Shown here in pieces: positions 1-6,999 of a stretch of 17,538 nt of DNA; positions within the stretch are counted from its first letter, which is position 1, and each line of letters begins with the position of its first letter. The notes beneath the pieces were generated by a model. The model was not told the origin of the DNA. It saw only the letters and a list, made by a program, of their open reading frames with translations, and made no database searches. A program made the translations under genes and the position numbers. Source of the stretch: an uncultured Collinsella sp. (GTDB lineage: Bacteria; Actinomycetota; Coriobacteriia; Coriobacteriales; Coriobacteriaceae); contig UQLF01000029.1 of assembly GCA_900541875.1 (NCBI GenBank), positions 1-17,538 of the forward strand, written 5' to 3'.

Positions 1-12
1 GGGTATCGGGTT

Positions 13-48
13 CCCACATTCATCCGCACATGTGCGGATGAATGTGGG
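13..48. repeat. Perfect 36-bp palindrome
   Basis: Two 18-bp arms (13-30 and 31-48) are exact reverse complements with no spacer. The left arm begins CCCACATTCATCCGCACA. There is no T-run on either side, so this is not a typical intrinsic terminator. It could be a protein-binding site or a cruciform-forming element belonging to a gene left of the window. The first eight bases, CCCACATT, also open both copies of the tandem motif at 17345-17400; whether that link is meaningful is unknown. Confidence 0.85.
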
Positions 49-110
49 AGGTGTTCGAATGAAGTCGATAATCAAGGTCTCTTTTTGGTAGGTTTCGGGG
101 TGACAAGGGC

Positions 111-139
111 TTGCACTTTAGCGTGCGACAGCGGATAAT
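111..139 (+). promoter_or_regulatory. Promoter of the DAHP synthase gene
   Basis: TTGCAC at 111-116 and GATAAT at 134-139 are separated by 17 bp, close to the sigma-70/SigA consensus in both hexamers and ideal in spacing. Transcription would start near 146, giving a leader of roughly 48 nt before the ATG at 194. The leader is too short for a T-box and I see no leader peptide, so any control is probably at initiation or by feedback on the enzyme. Confidence 0.7.
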
Positions 140-193
140 GCCGAGCATTCGACAATACGCTTATTGCTCTTTCTATAGATTGAGGAGGCCCCT

Positions 194-1225
194 ATGGCCA
201 TGGAATTCAAACGCAGGCTGCCGATACCCATGGAGATCCGCGAGGAAATGCCGCTTTCTGCCGAGCTTACCGCCAAAAAGCAGGCATTTGACGCCGAGGT
301 CGCCAAAGTCTTTACCGGCGAGGACGCACGTAAGGTGCTCATCATCGGCCCGTGCTCTGCCGACCGCGAGGATTCGGTGCTCGAGTATATGAACCGACTG
401 GCCAAGACCGCCGAAGAGGTCAAGGACAAGCTCATCATCATTCCGCGCGTCTACACCAATAAGCCGCGCACCAAGGGCACCGGCTACAAGGGTCTTCTGC
501 ACAACCCCAACCCCGAGGCTCCCGACGACCTGCTCGAGGGCGTCAAGGCCATCCGCCACATGCATCTGCGCGTCATCGAGGAGACCGGCTTCTTTACCGC
601 CGATGAGATGCTCTACCCGTCCAACTACCAATACCTCGTTGACCTGCTGAGCTATGTTGCCGTGGGCGCACGCTCGGTCGAGAACCAGGAGCATCGCCTG
701 GTGTCGAGCGGCATTTCGGTACCCGTCGGCATGAAGAATCCCACTGCCGGCTCTACCACCGTTATGCTCAACTCCATTTACGCCGCGCAGGCGCACCAGA
801 GCTTCATCTTCCGCAACTGGGAGGTCGAGTGCGACGGCAACCCGCTCGCACACGCCGTTATGCGTGGCTACATCGGTCTCGATGGGCGCACCTACCCCAA
901 CTACCACTACGAACACCTGGAACGCCTGGCCGAACGCTATACCGAGCATGCCGGCTATGCCAATCCGGCAGCGGTCATCGACTGCAACCACGACAACTCG
1001 GGCAAGCGTCCGCTGGAGCAGTATCGTATTTGCAAGGAGGTGCTCGACAGCTGCCGCCGCAACGAGTCCATCTCCAAGCTGGTCAAGGGCTTTATGATCG
1101 AGTCCTACCTGGAGGACGGCAACCAGCCGGTCGACGGCGGTGTCTTTGGCAAGTCGATCACCGACCCGTGCCTGGGCTGGGAAAAGACCGACTACCTCAT
1201 CCACGAGATCGCGGAACGTATTTAG
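194..1225 (+). CDS. aroG: 3-deoxy-7-phosphoheptulonate (DAHP) synthase, AroFGH type
   Basis: This cytoplasmic enzyme condenses phosphoenolpyruvate with erythrose 4-phosphate to DAHP, the first step of the shikimate route to aromatic amino acids. The protein has 343 residues, close to the 350 usual for the family. Visible family motifs are GPCSAD at 52-57 (metal-ligand Cys54), KPRTKGTGYKG at 90-100 (PEP-binding region), GARSVENQ at 158-165, GMKNPTAGST at 179-188, IDCNHDNSGK at 262-271 (His266), MIESYLEDGNQ at 301-311 (Glu303) and SITDPCLGWE at 321-330 (Asp324). The ATG has GAGGAGG at 182-188, 5 nt upstream. The gene stands alone behind its own promoter, and its stop codon is followed directly by a structured repeat. 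Members of this family are often feedback-inhibited by one aromatic amino acid; which paralogue (aroF, aroG or aroH) this matches cannot be told from the sequence. Confidence 0.96.
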   Translation: MAMEFKRRLPIPMEIREEMPLSAELTAKKQAFDAEVAKVFTGEDARKVLIIGPCSADREDSVLEYMNRLAKTAEEVKDKLIIIPRVYTNKPRTKGTGYKGLLHNPNPEAPDDLLEGVKAIRHMHLRVIEETGFFTADEMLYPSNYQYLVDLLSYVAVGARSVENQEHRLVSSGISVPVGMKNPTAGSTTVMLNSIYAAQAHQSFIFRNWEVECDGNPLAHAVMRGYIGLDGRTYPNYHYEHLERLAERYTEHAGYANPAAVIDCNHDNSGKRPLEQYRICKEVLDSCRRNESISKLVKGFMIESYLEDGNQPVDGGVFGKSITDPCLGWEKTDYLIHEIAERI

Positions 1226-1372
1226 TTACGCGGTTTTACCAAACCGCGTAACGGCTCGACGCTGCAAACCCGCCAGGGCGGCAATCTGCCTTTCAACTTC
1301 GACGGCATGATCAAAAGATCAATGCCGCCTCGTTTCAAGGCACCTTGCTCGCTCTGGCGGGTTTTCGCTGAC
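1226..1372 (+). repeat. Structured intergenic repeat, copy 1
   Basis: It begins at the base after the DAHP synthase stop codon. Hairpin 1 is an 11-bp perfect stem (1226-1236 with 1241-1251, loop TACC). A constant linker CGGCTCGACGCTGC follows. The main stem-loop has P2 (1266-1276 with 1354-1364, 11 bp), P3 (TGCCTT 1287-1292 with AAGGCA 1337-1342) and P4 (1303-1312 with 1317-1327, AAAA loop, one bulge). It ends in TTTTCGCTGAC. Copy 2 at 4610-4755 has the same plan with different paired bases in P2 and P3. T-runs at 1362-1365 and 1374-1379 mean it may also end aroG transcription. Its function is unknown; it could be a non-autonomous mobile element or an RNA. Confidence 0.85.
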
Positions 1373-1461
1373 GTTTTTTCGACCTGCATTGTTGCCAGGG
1401 TTGGCACCAATGACTAATGCGGTAACTAGCTACGTCGGTCCGCTTGACCGGCTGGGTTTCT

Positions 1462-1545
1462 GAGGTGCGGCAGATTCCCGCGAAAGAGGAGGGCATAGAC
1501 CTTAAGGGTCATGCTCGACGATTGAAGGGCAAGGTACCGTGCCTC
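1462..1545. repeat. Possible diverged relative of the structured repeat
   Basis: A hairpin (1493-1496/1511-1514 plus 1498-1501/1507-1510, loop TTAA) is flanked on the left by GAAAGAGGAGGG (1482-1493) and on the right by CGACGATTGAA (1516-1526). Both blocks occur in the same places around the P4 hairpin of repeat copy 2 when that copy is read on the minus strand. An outer stem, 1462-1470 with 1537-1545, closes the unit if two G-U pairs are allowed. The outer parts of the repeat (hairpin 1 and P2) are not recognisable. It lies just past the stop of the agmatine deiminase gene. Nothing else is evident in 1373-1559 beyond a small CGGTC/GACCG stem at 1436-1450. Confidence 0.5.
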
Positions 1546-1559
1546 GGGAAGACAGACAG

Positions 1560-2765
1560 TTACGCCGAGGGTTCCTGCTGCGTAATGCAGTGGATATTTC
1601 CGCCACCGAAGACGACCTGCTCGGACTGAACGCCGACGCACTTGTAGACGCCCTCGCCCCAGACCTCATCGTAGATCTTCTGGAGCGTGTCAACGGCAAG
1701 CTGATCGTTCTCGTCGCCGTACTGCGGGACGATAACGCCGTGGTTGGTGACCAGGTAGTTCATGTAGGAGGCAATCAGCGGCTCGTTGGCAACGCGCGGC
1801 TCGGCGTTCTCGTCGGCGTCGATGGTGTCGCAGGAAGCCTGGTCCATGAACAGCGGGTTCACAGGCATACAGAGCTTGTAGACCTTCATCTTGCGGCCCT
1901 TGGCGTCAACGGCGTTGGAGAGGGTCTCGTAGACAGCGTGGCACTGCTCGTAGAACGGATACTCGGGATCGTCGGTCCAGATGCAGGCCATGACGCCCGG
2001 AGCGATGAACGTAGCGACATCATCGATGTGACCGTTGGTCTCCTCGGGATCGATACCCTCCTTAACCCAGATGACCTTCTCGACACCCAGGTACTCCTTG
2101 AGGTGCTCGTCCATATAGGCGCGAAGTTCCTCGCTCCAGGGCTCAAACTTCCTCTTGAACTTTGGCCAGATGGACTCGGGATCCTCTTCCTCCTCCAGAA
2201 CCGCAGAGCAGGTGCGGCCTGGGGAAAGCAGGCACTGGTCGGTCACGACCACAGTGTCTTCGCCGTCGACGGTAATGGAACCGCCCTCGAGGATCATGTC
2301 ATCGGGACGATAGCGACGGCAGCCGGAAAGCTCAGCTATCTTAAGGGCGATCTGCTCGTCCTTGTCCCACGGGAAATAGAGGCCGTCGACGAGGCCGCCG
2401 TAGGCGTTGAAGTGCCAGTGGTTGGCGCGCTTATCGCCCTTGCCATTGATAACAAAAGTGGCAGCGGTGTCGCGGAACCAAGCGTCGTCGGTGGTCATCT
2501 CGATAACGGTAACGTTCTCGTCTTCCTCAAAGGCAGCCTTGCAGTTGGCGTAGTCGGCCTGGTTGGCGCACATGGTGACCGGAGTGAACTCGGCGATGGC
2601 GCGAGCGATGGCGGCATACTGCTTCTGAGCCGGCTTGGCGCCGTGGGCCCAGGTGTCGGTGCGGTGGGGCCAACCCATCCACACGCGATCCTGCGGAGCG
2701 AACTCAGCGGGCATAAAGAAGCCGTCGGCCTTAGGGGTGGACTCGGACTCGGTGATCGTACGCAT
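1560..2765 (-). CDS. aguA: Agmatine deiminase
   Basis: This enzyme hydrolyses agmatine to N-carbamoylputrescine and ammonia in the cytoplasm, and belongs to the guanidino-group-modifying (GME) superfamily. The protein has 401 residues. Catalytic signatures are DDAWFRDTAATF (Asp99), MILEGGSITVDG (Glu160), TNGHIDD (His246, Asp248) and the C-terminal GGGNIHCITQQ with nucleophile Cys393. The ATG at 2765 has GGAGGA (complement of 2772-2777) 6 nt away. The open frame runs further upstream to about 2999, but that part has no family similarity. A charged stretch at about 185-222, between LLSPGR and EYLGVEKVIW, is longer than I recall for typical family members of about 365-380 residues. The permease gene lies upstream on the same strand, which fits agmatine catabolism. 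Carbamoyltransferase and carbamate kinase genes are not in the window. Confidence 0.95.
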   Translation of the reverse strand: MRTITESESTPKADGFFMPAEFAPQDRVWMGWPHRTDTWAHGAKPAQKQYAAIARAIAEFTPVTMCANQADYANCKAAFEEDENVTVIEMTTDDAWFRDTAATFVINGKGDKRANHWHFNAYGGLVDGLYFPWDKDEQIALKIAELSGCRRYRPDDMILEGGSITVDGEDTVVVTDQCLLSPGRTCSAVLEEEEDPESIWPKFKRKFEPWSEELRAYMDEHLKEYLGVEKVIWVKEGIDPEETNGHIDDVATFIAPGVMACIWTDDPEYPFYEQCHAVYETLSNAVDAKGRKMKVYKLCMPVNPLFMDQASCDTIDADENAEPRVANEPLIASYMNYLVTNHGVIVPQYGDENDQLAVDTLQKIYDEVWGEGVYKCVGVQSEQVVFGGGNIHCITQQEPSA

Positions 2766-2794
2766 AAGATTTCCTCCAAATCGAACGATCGCTT

Positions 2795-3002
2795 GCTGCG
2801 GGCGGGTTACCCGCAGCCTAAAACCAAGAGATGGTAGGCGCCCGTTCCCCGGCAAAGGTCGGGGCGCCTGGCACCGGTTTTCACGGATGTCGCACCGGCA
2901 AGCGACAACGTAACCTGGCGCGCGGAGACAAAATGCACGAAGGATACGGAAGAGAGATTGGGGTGGGCGGTGGTTACCAAAGCTATCGCTCACACCCACC
3001 CC
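2795..3002 (-). promoter_or_regulatory. Hairpin-rich spacer between permease and agmatine deiminase genes
   Basis: Three inverted repeats lie in this 286-nt spacer. The first pairs 2960-2967 with 2995-3002 (GGGGTGGG/CCCACCCC), just past the permease stop, and may be a weak terminator since no clean T-run follows. The second pairs 2836-2843 with 2862-2869 (AGGCGCCC/GGGCGCCT) and contains an alternative pairing, 2847-2851 with 2860-2864. The third pairs 2795-2802 with 2810-2817 (8 bp, 7-nt loop), about 18 nt before the aguA ribosome binding site. They could set the relative expression of the two genes. I do not recognise a known riboswitch consensus, guanidine classes included. Confidence 0.45.
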
Positions 3003-3051
3003 GGGGAATGGTCAAGTGGCAAGGAAGGTTGGAGTCCCGAATCCGGGTGCT

Positions 3052-4482
3052 CTAGTCCTCCTCGGACTCCTCAGCGAGGCGCTGAGCAGCCAGCTCGGGA
3101 GTGAGACCCTTGTACTCGGTCTCGCGGCCCTTAGCACTGACGACGCGGACAACCTCGCCAATAAGCAAGAGCACGATGAAGATGACGATCATCGGGACCT
3201 TATCGCCAATCTCATCGACAGAGAACGGAATCAGCGTTGCAACGATAGCCAGAATCAGCTCGATGCAGGGAATAGCCAGCATGGCCTTCATCATGGCGCC
3301 CTTAAACGGGAACGTAAAGATACGCTCACGGTTGGGGTCGTTCTTACGAAGGTTGAGGAATGCCGGGAACATCGGGATGTAGGTCAGCAGCAGGAAGACA
3401 ACGGAGGTACCGAAGAGCATCCAGAAGACACCGTTGGAGATGGCGTCGATGGGAACCAGCTGCAGGCACAGCACCAGGGAAGCAACGATGGCGTTGACCA
3501 GGTTGGCGCCGTTGGGCATGTCGTCATCCGAGATCATCGAGGCGAAGACCTTGGGCATGTTGCCATGCTCGGCAGCATAACGAGCAACGGAGTTGACGCC
3601 GAATGACCAGGCAGCCATGTTGGCGAACAGCGTGATCAGGAAGGCGATGCAGATGACCTTAAAGATCATGGAATCGCCCACAATAGTCTGGACAGCGTAA
3701 ATCATGCCGTAGTCGGGATCGATGGAATCAGCCGACACAGCAGCGCCAATGCCAAAGCCAGCGAACAGGTAGATCACGGCGATGGACAGGCCACCGACGA
3801 TGATAGCCTTGGGGATATCGCGAGCGGGATCGGCCATATCGTCGGTCATGGTGCAGATGACCTCGAAGCCCATAAAGTTAAAGATGATGATCGACAGGTA
3901 GCCGAGCGCGTTGGTGTTGGTGAGCTCGGGCAAGAAGGTGGCAGCGGACATATCGTTCGCAAAACCGTTCTCCATGGCGTACCAAATGCCCAAAGCGCCG
4001 ACGATAACGGCAACGGCAACCTTGATGATGGCGCCGCCGTTCAGGACCCACTCGGAATCGGCAGCCTTGGAGCGACCCATAAGATAGACGATCCACACAA
4101 AGGCAAGGTCGATACCAATCTTGGCAATCAGATTGAACTCGACGCCAAAGACCATGCCCAAAATGTCCGGGAACATAGTGGCCAGCGAGGCAATCCACAG
4201 CGGGTAGTTAACCCAGTAGTAGTACGAAATGCGGGCGCCCCACTTGTCGCCCAGGCCATCACGTACCCAGTCGTAAATGCCACCCTCACCGTCATAGGTA
4301 GTGCCGAGCTCGGCAACGACCATGCCATAAGGGAGCAGGAAGGTCAGAATCAGGAAGATCCACCAGAAGAACTGCTGGTTGCCAATGGCAGCGGCAGGTG
4401 CGGCGGCCTCGCAAACGAAGACGACGCAGATGATGGTCGAGATGACCGTCAAGAAGGAGAGCTTTTTCTTTCCGTCGCTCAT
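3052..4482 (-). CDS. APC-family permease, probable agmatine/putrescine exchanger
   Basis: This is an integral membrane amino acid/polyamine transporter of 476 residues with about 12 hydrophobic segments. The N-terminal segment (FLTVISTIICVVFVCEAA) and the motif LPYGMVVAELGTTYDGEGGIYDWV around 50-74 are typical of the APC superfamily, including the acidic/glycine-rich stretch between segments 2 and 3. The conserved intracellular run DDMADPARDIPKAI follows near the middle. The C-terminus is acidic (EESEED) and cytoplasmic. The ATG at 4482 has AAGGAG (complement of 4489-4494) 6 nt upstream. It lies directly upstream of the agmatine deiminase gene on the same strand, so exchange of agmatine for putrescine (AguD-like) is likely. 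The sequence alone does not exclude another substrate such as glutamate/GABA. Confidence 0.85.
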   Translation of the reverse strand: MSDGKKKLSFLTVISTIICVVFVCEAAAPAAAIGNQQFFWWIFLILTFLLPYGMVVAELGTTYDGEGGIYDWVRDGLGDKWGARISYYYWVNYPLWIASLATMFPDILGMVFGVEFNLIAKIGIDLAFVWIVYLMGRSKAADSEWVLNGGAIIKVAVAVIVGALGIWYAMENGFANDMSAATFLPELTNTNALGYLSIIIFNFMGFEVICTMTDDMADPARDIPKAIIVGGLSIAVIYLFAGFGIGAAVSADSIDPDYGMIYAVQTIVGDSMIFKVICIAFLITLFANMAAWSFGVNSVARYAAEHGNMPKVFASMISDDDMPNGANLVNAIVASLVLCLQLVPIDAISNGVFWMLFGTSVVFLLLTYIPMFPAFLNLRKNDPNRERIFTFPFKGAMMKAMLAIPCIELILAIVATLIPFSVDEIGDKVPMIVIFIVLLLIGEVVRVVSAKGRETEYKGLTPELAAQRLAEESEED

Positions 4483-4519
4483 GATGAGCTCCTTCGCTCA
4501 GTCTTGGACAAATCGAGGT

Positions 4520-4543
4520 CCTTAAGATATTAAGGCAATTGCC
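4520..4543 (-). promoter_or_regulatory. Palindromes in the permease promoter region
   Basis: CCTTAA (4520-4525) and TTAAGG (4530-4535) form an inverted repeat with a 4-nt spacer, and it overlaps the perfect 10-bp palindrome GGCAATTGCC (4534-4543). On the minus strand the first repeat contains TAATAT (complement of 4527-4532), a plausible -10 hexamer without a good -35. The sites are 38-61 nt upstream of the permease start, suitable for an operator, but no regulator gene is nearby. Confidence 0.35.
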
Positions 4544-4609
4544 GGGCCTCGGTGGGCGGGCGACAGGAGACGAGCATCCGACGCCCGCAGACGTGCTTCT
4601 ACGATGAAG

Positions 4610-4755
4610 TTACGCGGTTTTGCCAAACCGCGTAACGGCTCGACGCTGCAAACGCCCCTAAGCGGCAATCTGACGTTCAATCGTCGGTCGCGTACCGAAG
4701 TACGCTTCCCTCCTCTTTCACGTCACCTTGCTCGCTTAGGGGCGTTTTCGCTGAC
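4610..4755 (+). repeat. Structured intergenic repeat, copy 2
   Basis: It has the same architecture as the copy at 1226-1372. Hairpin 1 pairs 4610-4620 with 4625-4635 with the same stem and loop TGCC. P2 is a perfect 13-bp stem, 4650-4662 with 4735-4747, whose bases (CGCCCCTAAG/CTTAGGGGCG) differ from copy 1 but still pair. P3 is TGACGT (4671-4676) with ACGTCA (4720-4725), again different yet paired. P4 is GCGTAC/GTACGC (4690-4695/4700-4705) with a CGAA loop. Constant unpaired blocks include CGGCAATC, CCTTGCTCGC and TTTTCGCTGAC. It sits between the start of the permease gene and the end of the ABC permease gene. Confidence 0.85.
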
Positions 4756-4791
4756 CTATGCTCAACCTACGATAATTCCAAGCTGAACGAG

Positions 4792-6999
4792 TTACTCGCT
4801 GTAGCGGGTGGCGATGGCAGCTTGTACCATGCCGGCGCTCATGAGGTAGGTCACCAGGAAGTATCCGCCATAGGCTGCCAGGAAAATTGCACAGGTGAGG
4901 CCCACGGTGCCGCCGATGCTCATATTTCCGAATATGCTCACTAGCTCGCTGATCACCTTAAGTGCCACAAAGGAGTGCGCCAAGCCCACTGCCAGCGGGA
5001 ACAGGAAGAATACCGCTTGCTGCGCCATCACCGAATGGCGAATCTGGCGGTCGTCGCAGCCGATCTGTGCCAGCACACGATAGCTGCGGCTGCCGTCGGC
5101 CACGTTGGAGAGTTGCTGGATCGACAGAATCGCCGCGCATGCAACAACCAATACAAAGCCGATGTAGATGGCTAGGTAGCTAATAAGACCGTTCATTTGC
5201 GCTGCTTGCGTGTACATCTCGGAGCGTGTGATGAAGATTCCCCACGACCCCGGCTCCTTGCCGTCAACGAGCAGATTGTCGAGCAAAGTGTATTTAATGC
5301 TCTCGTCTGCCTCGGTCGTATCCATCCCCTGTTTGTAGTTAACGAGCAGGCTACTGGAATACGGCTGCAGATTAAGTTGGGACAACAGCTCGTCGGCAAC
5401 GACGACGGTACCCGGATTACTGCCCATCGCCGAGTTGGCGATGGCCGCCGTGTCCTCGTCCGACTTATCGGTTGCGGGCTTGAGCGAATGCCCGCCCAAG
5501 GTAAGGGCATGGCCGCCAGCCATATACTTGGTGTACAGGTCGACCAGCTCGCCGCCCATATCACACGTGAGCAGATACTGGTCGTGACCGATGTGCACCG
5601 GCTCCTCGCCCATCATCTGACGCAGTTTGTTGTACTGGCTCGCCGGCGTCACAAACAGACCCATCGTATCGGCATTGCTACCCCCGAACGCCTTGGGAAG
5701 CTTTTCGCCCATGGCCTTGCACATTTCACTTGGAGTCACCGAAGGATCCGAACCGCCAAGCGGGTAACTCAGATACGAATCGATCTGCACATGCTCACCG
5801 GCAACATCGGCAATATTGACCTTCTTGCCGGTCTCGTCGTTGTTGTCCGCCGACTTGCCCTTACGATCGCCGTGCCATGCGGAGTACAAATCGACCGTAC
5901 TATCGGCCAGCACCATGCGATCGGCTTCAGACGGATTGATGTACTCTTTGTAGTAGTCGAGCGTATCGGGCGTGTAATAGACATACGTCTGTGACACGTC
6001 AACAGGGTTATAGCGCTCCAGGTTTTCGTTCATCACATTGGCAATCGACATACCGCACGTCACCGAGGTGATGGCCAAAAACAGGAGCATCGCGATGACG
6101 CCCATCGAAAAGCACACCGTGTTGACCTTGGCCGCAAGCTGGCGCACGGTAAACATGTTGAGGCCGCGCCAATACACGCTGCGCAGGCTCTGCAGCAGCT
6201 TGATGAGCATGCCCGAGAGGCCCCAGAACAGGGCAAAGGTGCCCACGGTAACCATAGCGGTCGTAATACCAAACTGGTTCATGGCCTCTTGCAGCTTGCT
6301 GTCCGTCGCGGTTAGCGGGAACCCATCACGTAGCAGACGGTAATAGGCCACGCCCACAAGCACCACGCCCACGGCAAAGATGGCAATCGCGATCCAGGGG
6401 TTGCGCGTCTTGATGCTCTCGTTGCGACGCTCGGCACCCATAAGCTCGATGAGTTTGGTACGACGCACGACGCGAAGGTTCAGCAGTAGCGTGAGCACAA
6501 ACATTACGAGCATGCAGGCAAGGGTCAGATTGAACGCATGCACCGAGAAAAAGAAGTGGAAATTGGCGATCTGTGTTTTAAAGAGCGAGGCCGTAAAGAA
6601 CGTCATGAGCTGGGAGAGTCCCACACCCAGCACAATGCCGGCAACAAAGGCCACGACCGACACTATCACGGTCTCGAGCGCCATGATCGTGGCGACGCGC
6701 CCACGCCCCATGCCGAGCACCTGGTACAGGCCAAACTCCTTTTTGCGGCGGTTCATGATGAAGTTATTGGCGTACACCATCAAAAAGGCCATGACACCGG
6801 CCAAAAAGTACGTCAGGTCGCCGAGCATGCTGCCCATAACCTGCGCCAAGCCCTCTTCATCGATTCCGGCGATGTCGACCTGCATCGAGATGGTGTTAAA
6901 GGCATAGAAGACCGTGACGCCCAGGGTGAGCGTCAAAAGGTAGACGAGGTAGTCACGGCCGGCACGGCGGACGTTGCCCCAAGCGAGTTTACAGAGCAT
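4792..6999 (-). CDS. BceB/FtsX-type ABC transporter permease
   Basis: This is the membrane subunit of a peptide-type ABC transporter; relatives (BceB, VraG-like) protect against cell-wall-active peptides such as bacitracin or lantibiotics. From the ATG at 6999 it has 735 residues. Ten membrane segments are visible: about 17-37, 62-81, 107-130, 155-178, 203-222, 248-270, 295-317, then a large extracellular domain (about 320-605), then three more at the C-terminus. RRKKEFGLYQVLGMGRGR (84-101) and RSYRVLAQIGCDDRQIRHS near the end are the usual cytoplasmic coupling regions. A GTG at 7011 would add four residues; I prefer the ATG because GGTGAGGG lies just upstream of it. The start overlaps the ATPase stop by 11 nt, implying translational coupling. 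No BceRS-like two-component system is in the window. Confidence 0.88.
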   Translation of the reverse strand: MLCKLAWGNVRRAGRDYLVYLLTLTLGVTVFYAFNTISMQVDIAGIDEEGLAQVMGSMLGDLTYFLAGVMAFLMVYANNFIMNRRKKEFGLYQVLGMGRGRVATIMALETVIVSVVAFVAGIVLGVGLSQLMTFFTASLFKTQIANFHFFFSVHAFNLTLACMLVMFVLTLLLNLRVVRRTKLIELMGAERRNESIKTRNPWIAIAIFAVGVVLVGVAYYRLLRDGFPLTATDSKLQEAMNQFGITTAMVTVGTFALFWGLSGMLIKLLQSLRSVYWRGLNMFTVRQLAAKVNTVCFSMGVIAMLLFLAITSVTCGMSIANVMNENLERYNPVDVSQTYVYYTPDTLDYYKEYINPSEADRMVLADSTVDLYSAWHGDRKGKSADNNDETGKKVNIADVAGEHVQIDSYLSYPLGGSDPSVTPSEMCKAMGEKLPKAFGGSNADTMGLFVTPASQYNKLRQMMGEEPVHIGHDQYLLTCDMGGELVDLYTKYMAGGHALTLGGHSLKPATDKSDEDTAAIANSAMGSNPGTVVVADELLSQLNLQPYSSSLLVNYKQGMDTTEADESIKYTLLDNLLVDGKEPGSWGIFITRSEMYTQAAQMNGLISYLAIYIGFVLVVACAAILSIQQLSNVADGSRSYRVLAQIGCDDRQIRHSVMAQQAVFFLFPLAVGLAHSFVALKVISELVSIFGNMSIGGTVGLTCAIFLAAYGGYFLVTYLMSAGMVQAAIATRYSE

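Noticed and set aside
140..193. T-box or attenuator in the aroG leader
   Set aside because: The leader from the predicted start point is under 50 nt and has no tRNA-pairing bulge, terminator or leader peptide.
173..1204. 343-codon open frame opposite aroG
   Set aside because: It mirrors the aroG frame in high-GC DNA, has no ribosome binding site and reads as low-complexity V/L/G/A/D-rich sequence without a known fold.
1539..2837. 432-codon open frame opposite the agmatine deiminase gene
   Set aside because: It is a shadow of a GC-rich gene whose catalytic motifs are all on the other strand; no start signal.
2766..2999. Longer N-terminus for the agmatine deiminase
   Set aside because: The upstream residues lack family similarity and cross hairpins; the ATG at 2765 has an ideal ribosome binding site.
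2766..3051. Guanidine or other riboswitch before aguA
   Set aside because: The hairpins do not match any riboswitch consensus I could identify by eye; kept only as unassigned structure.
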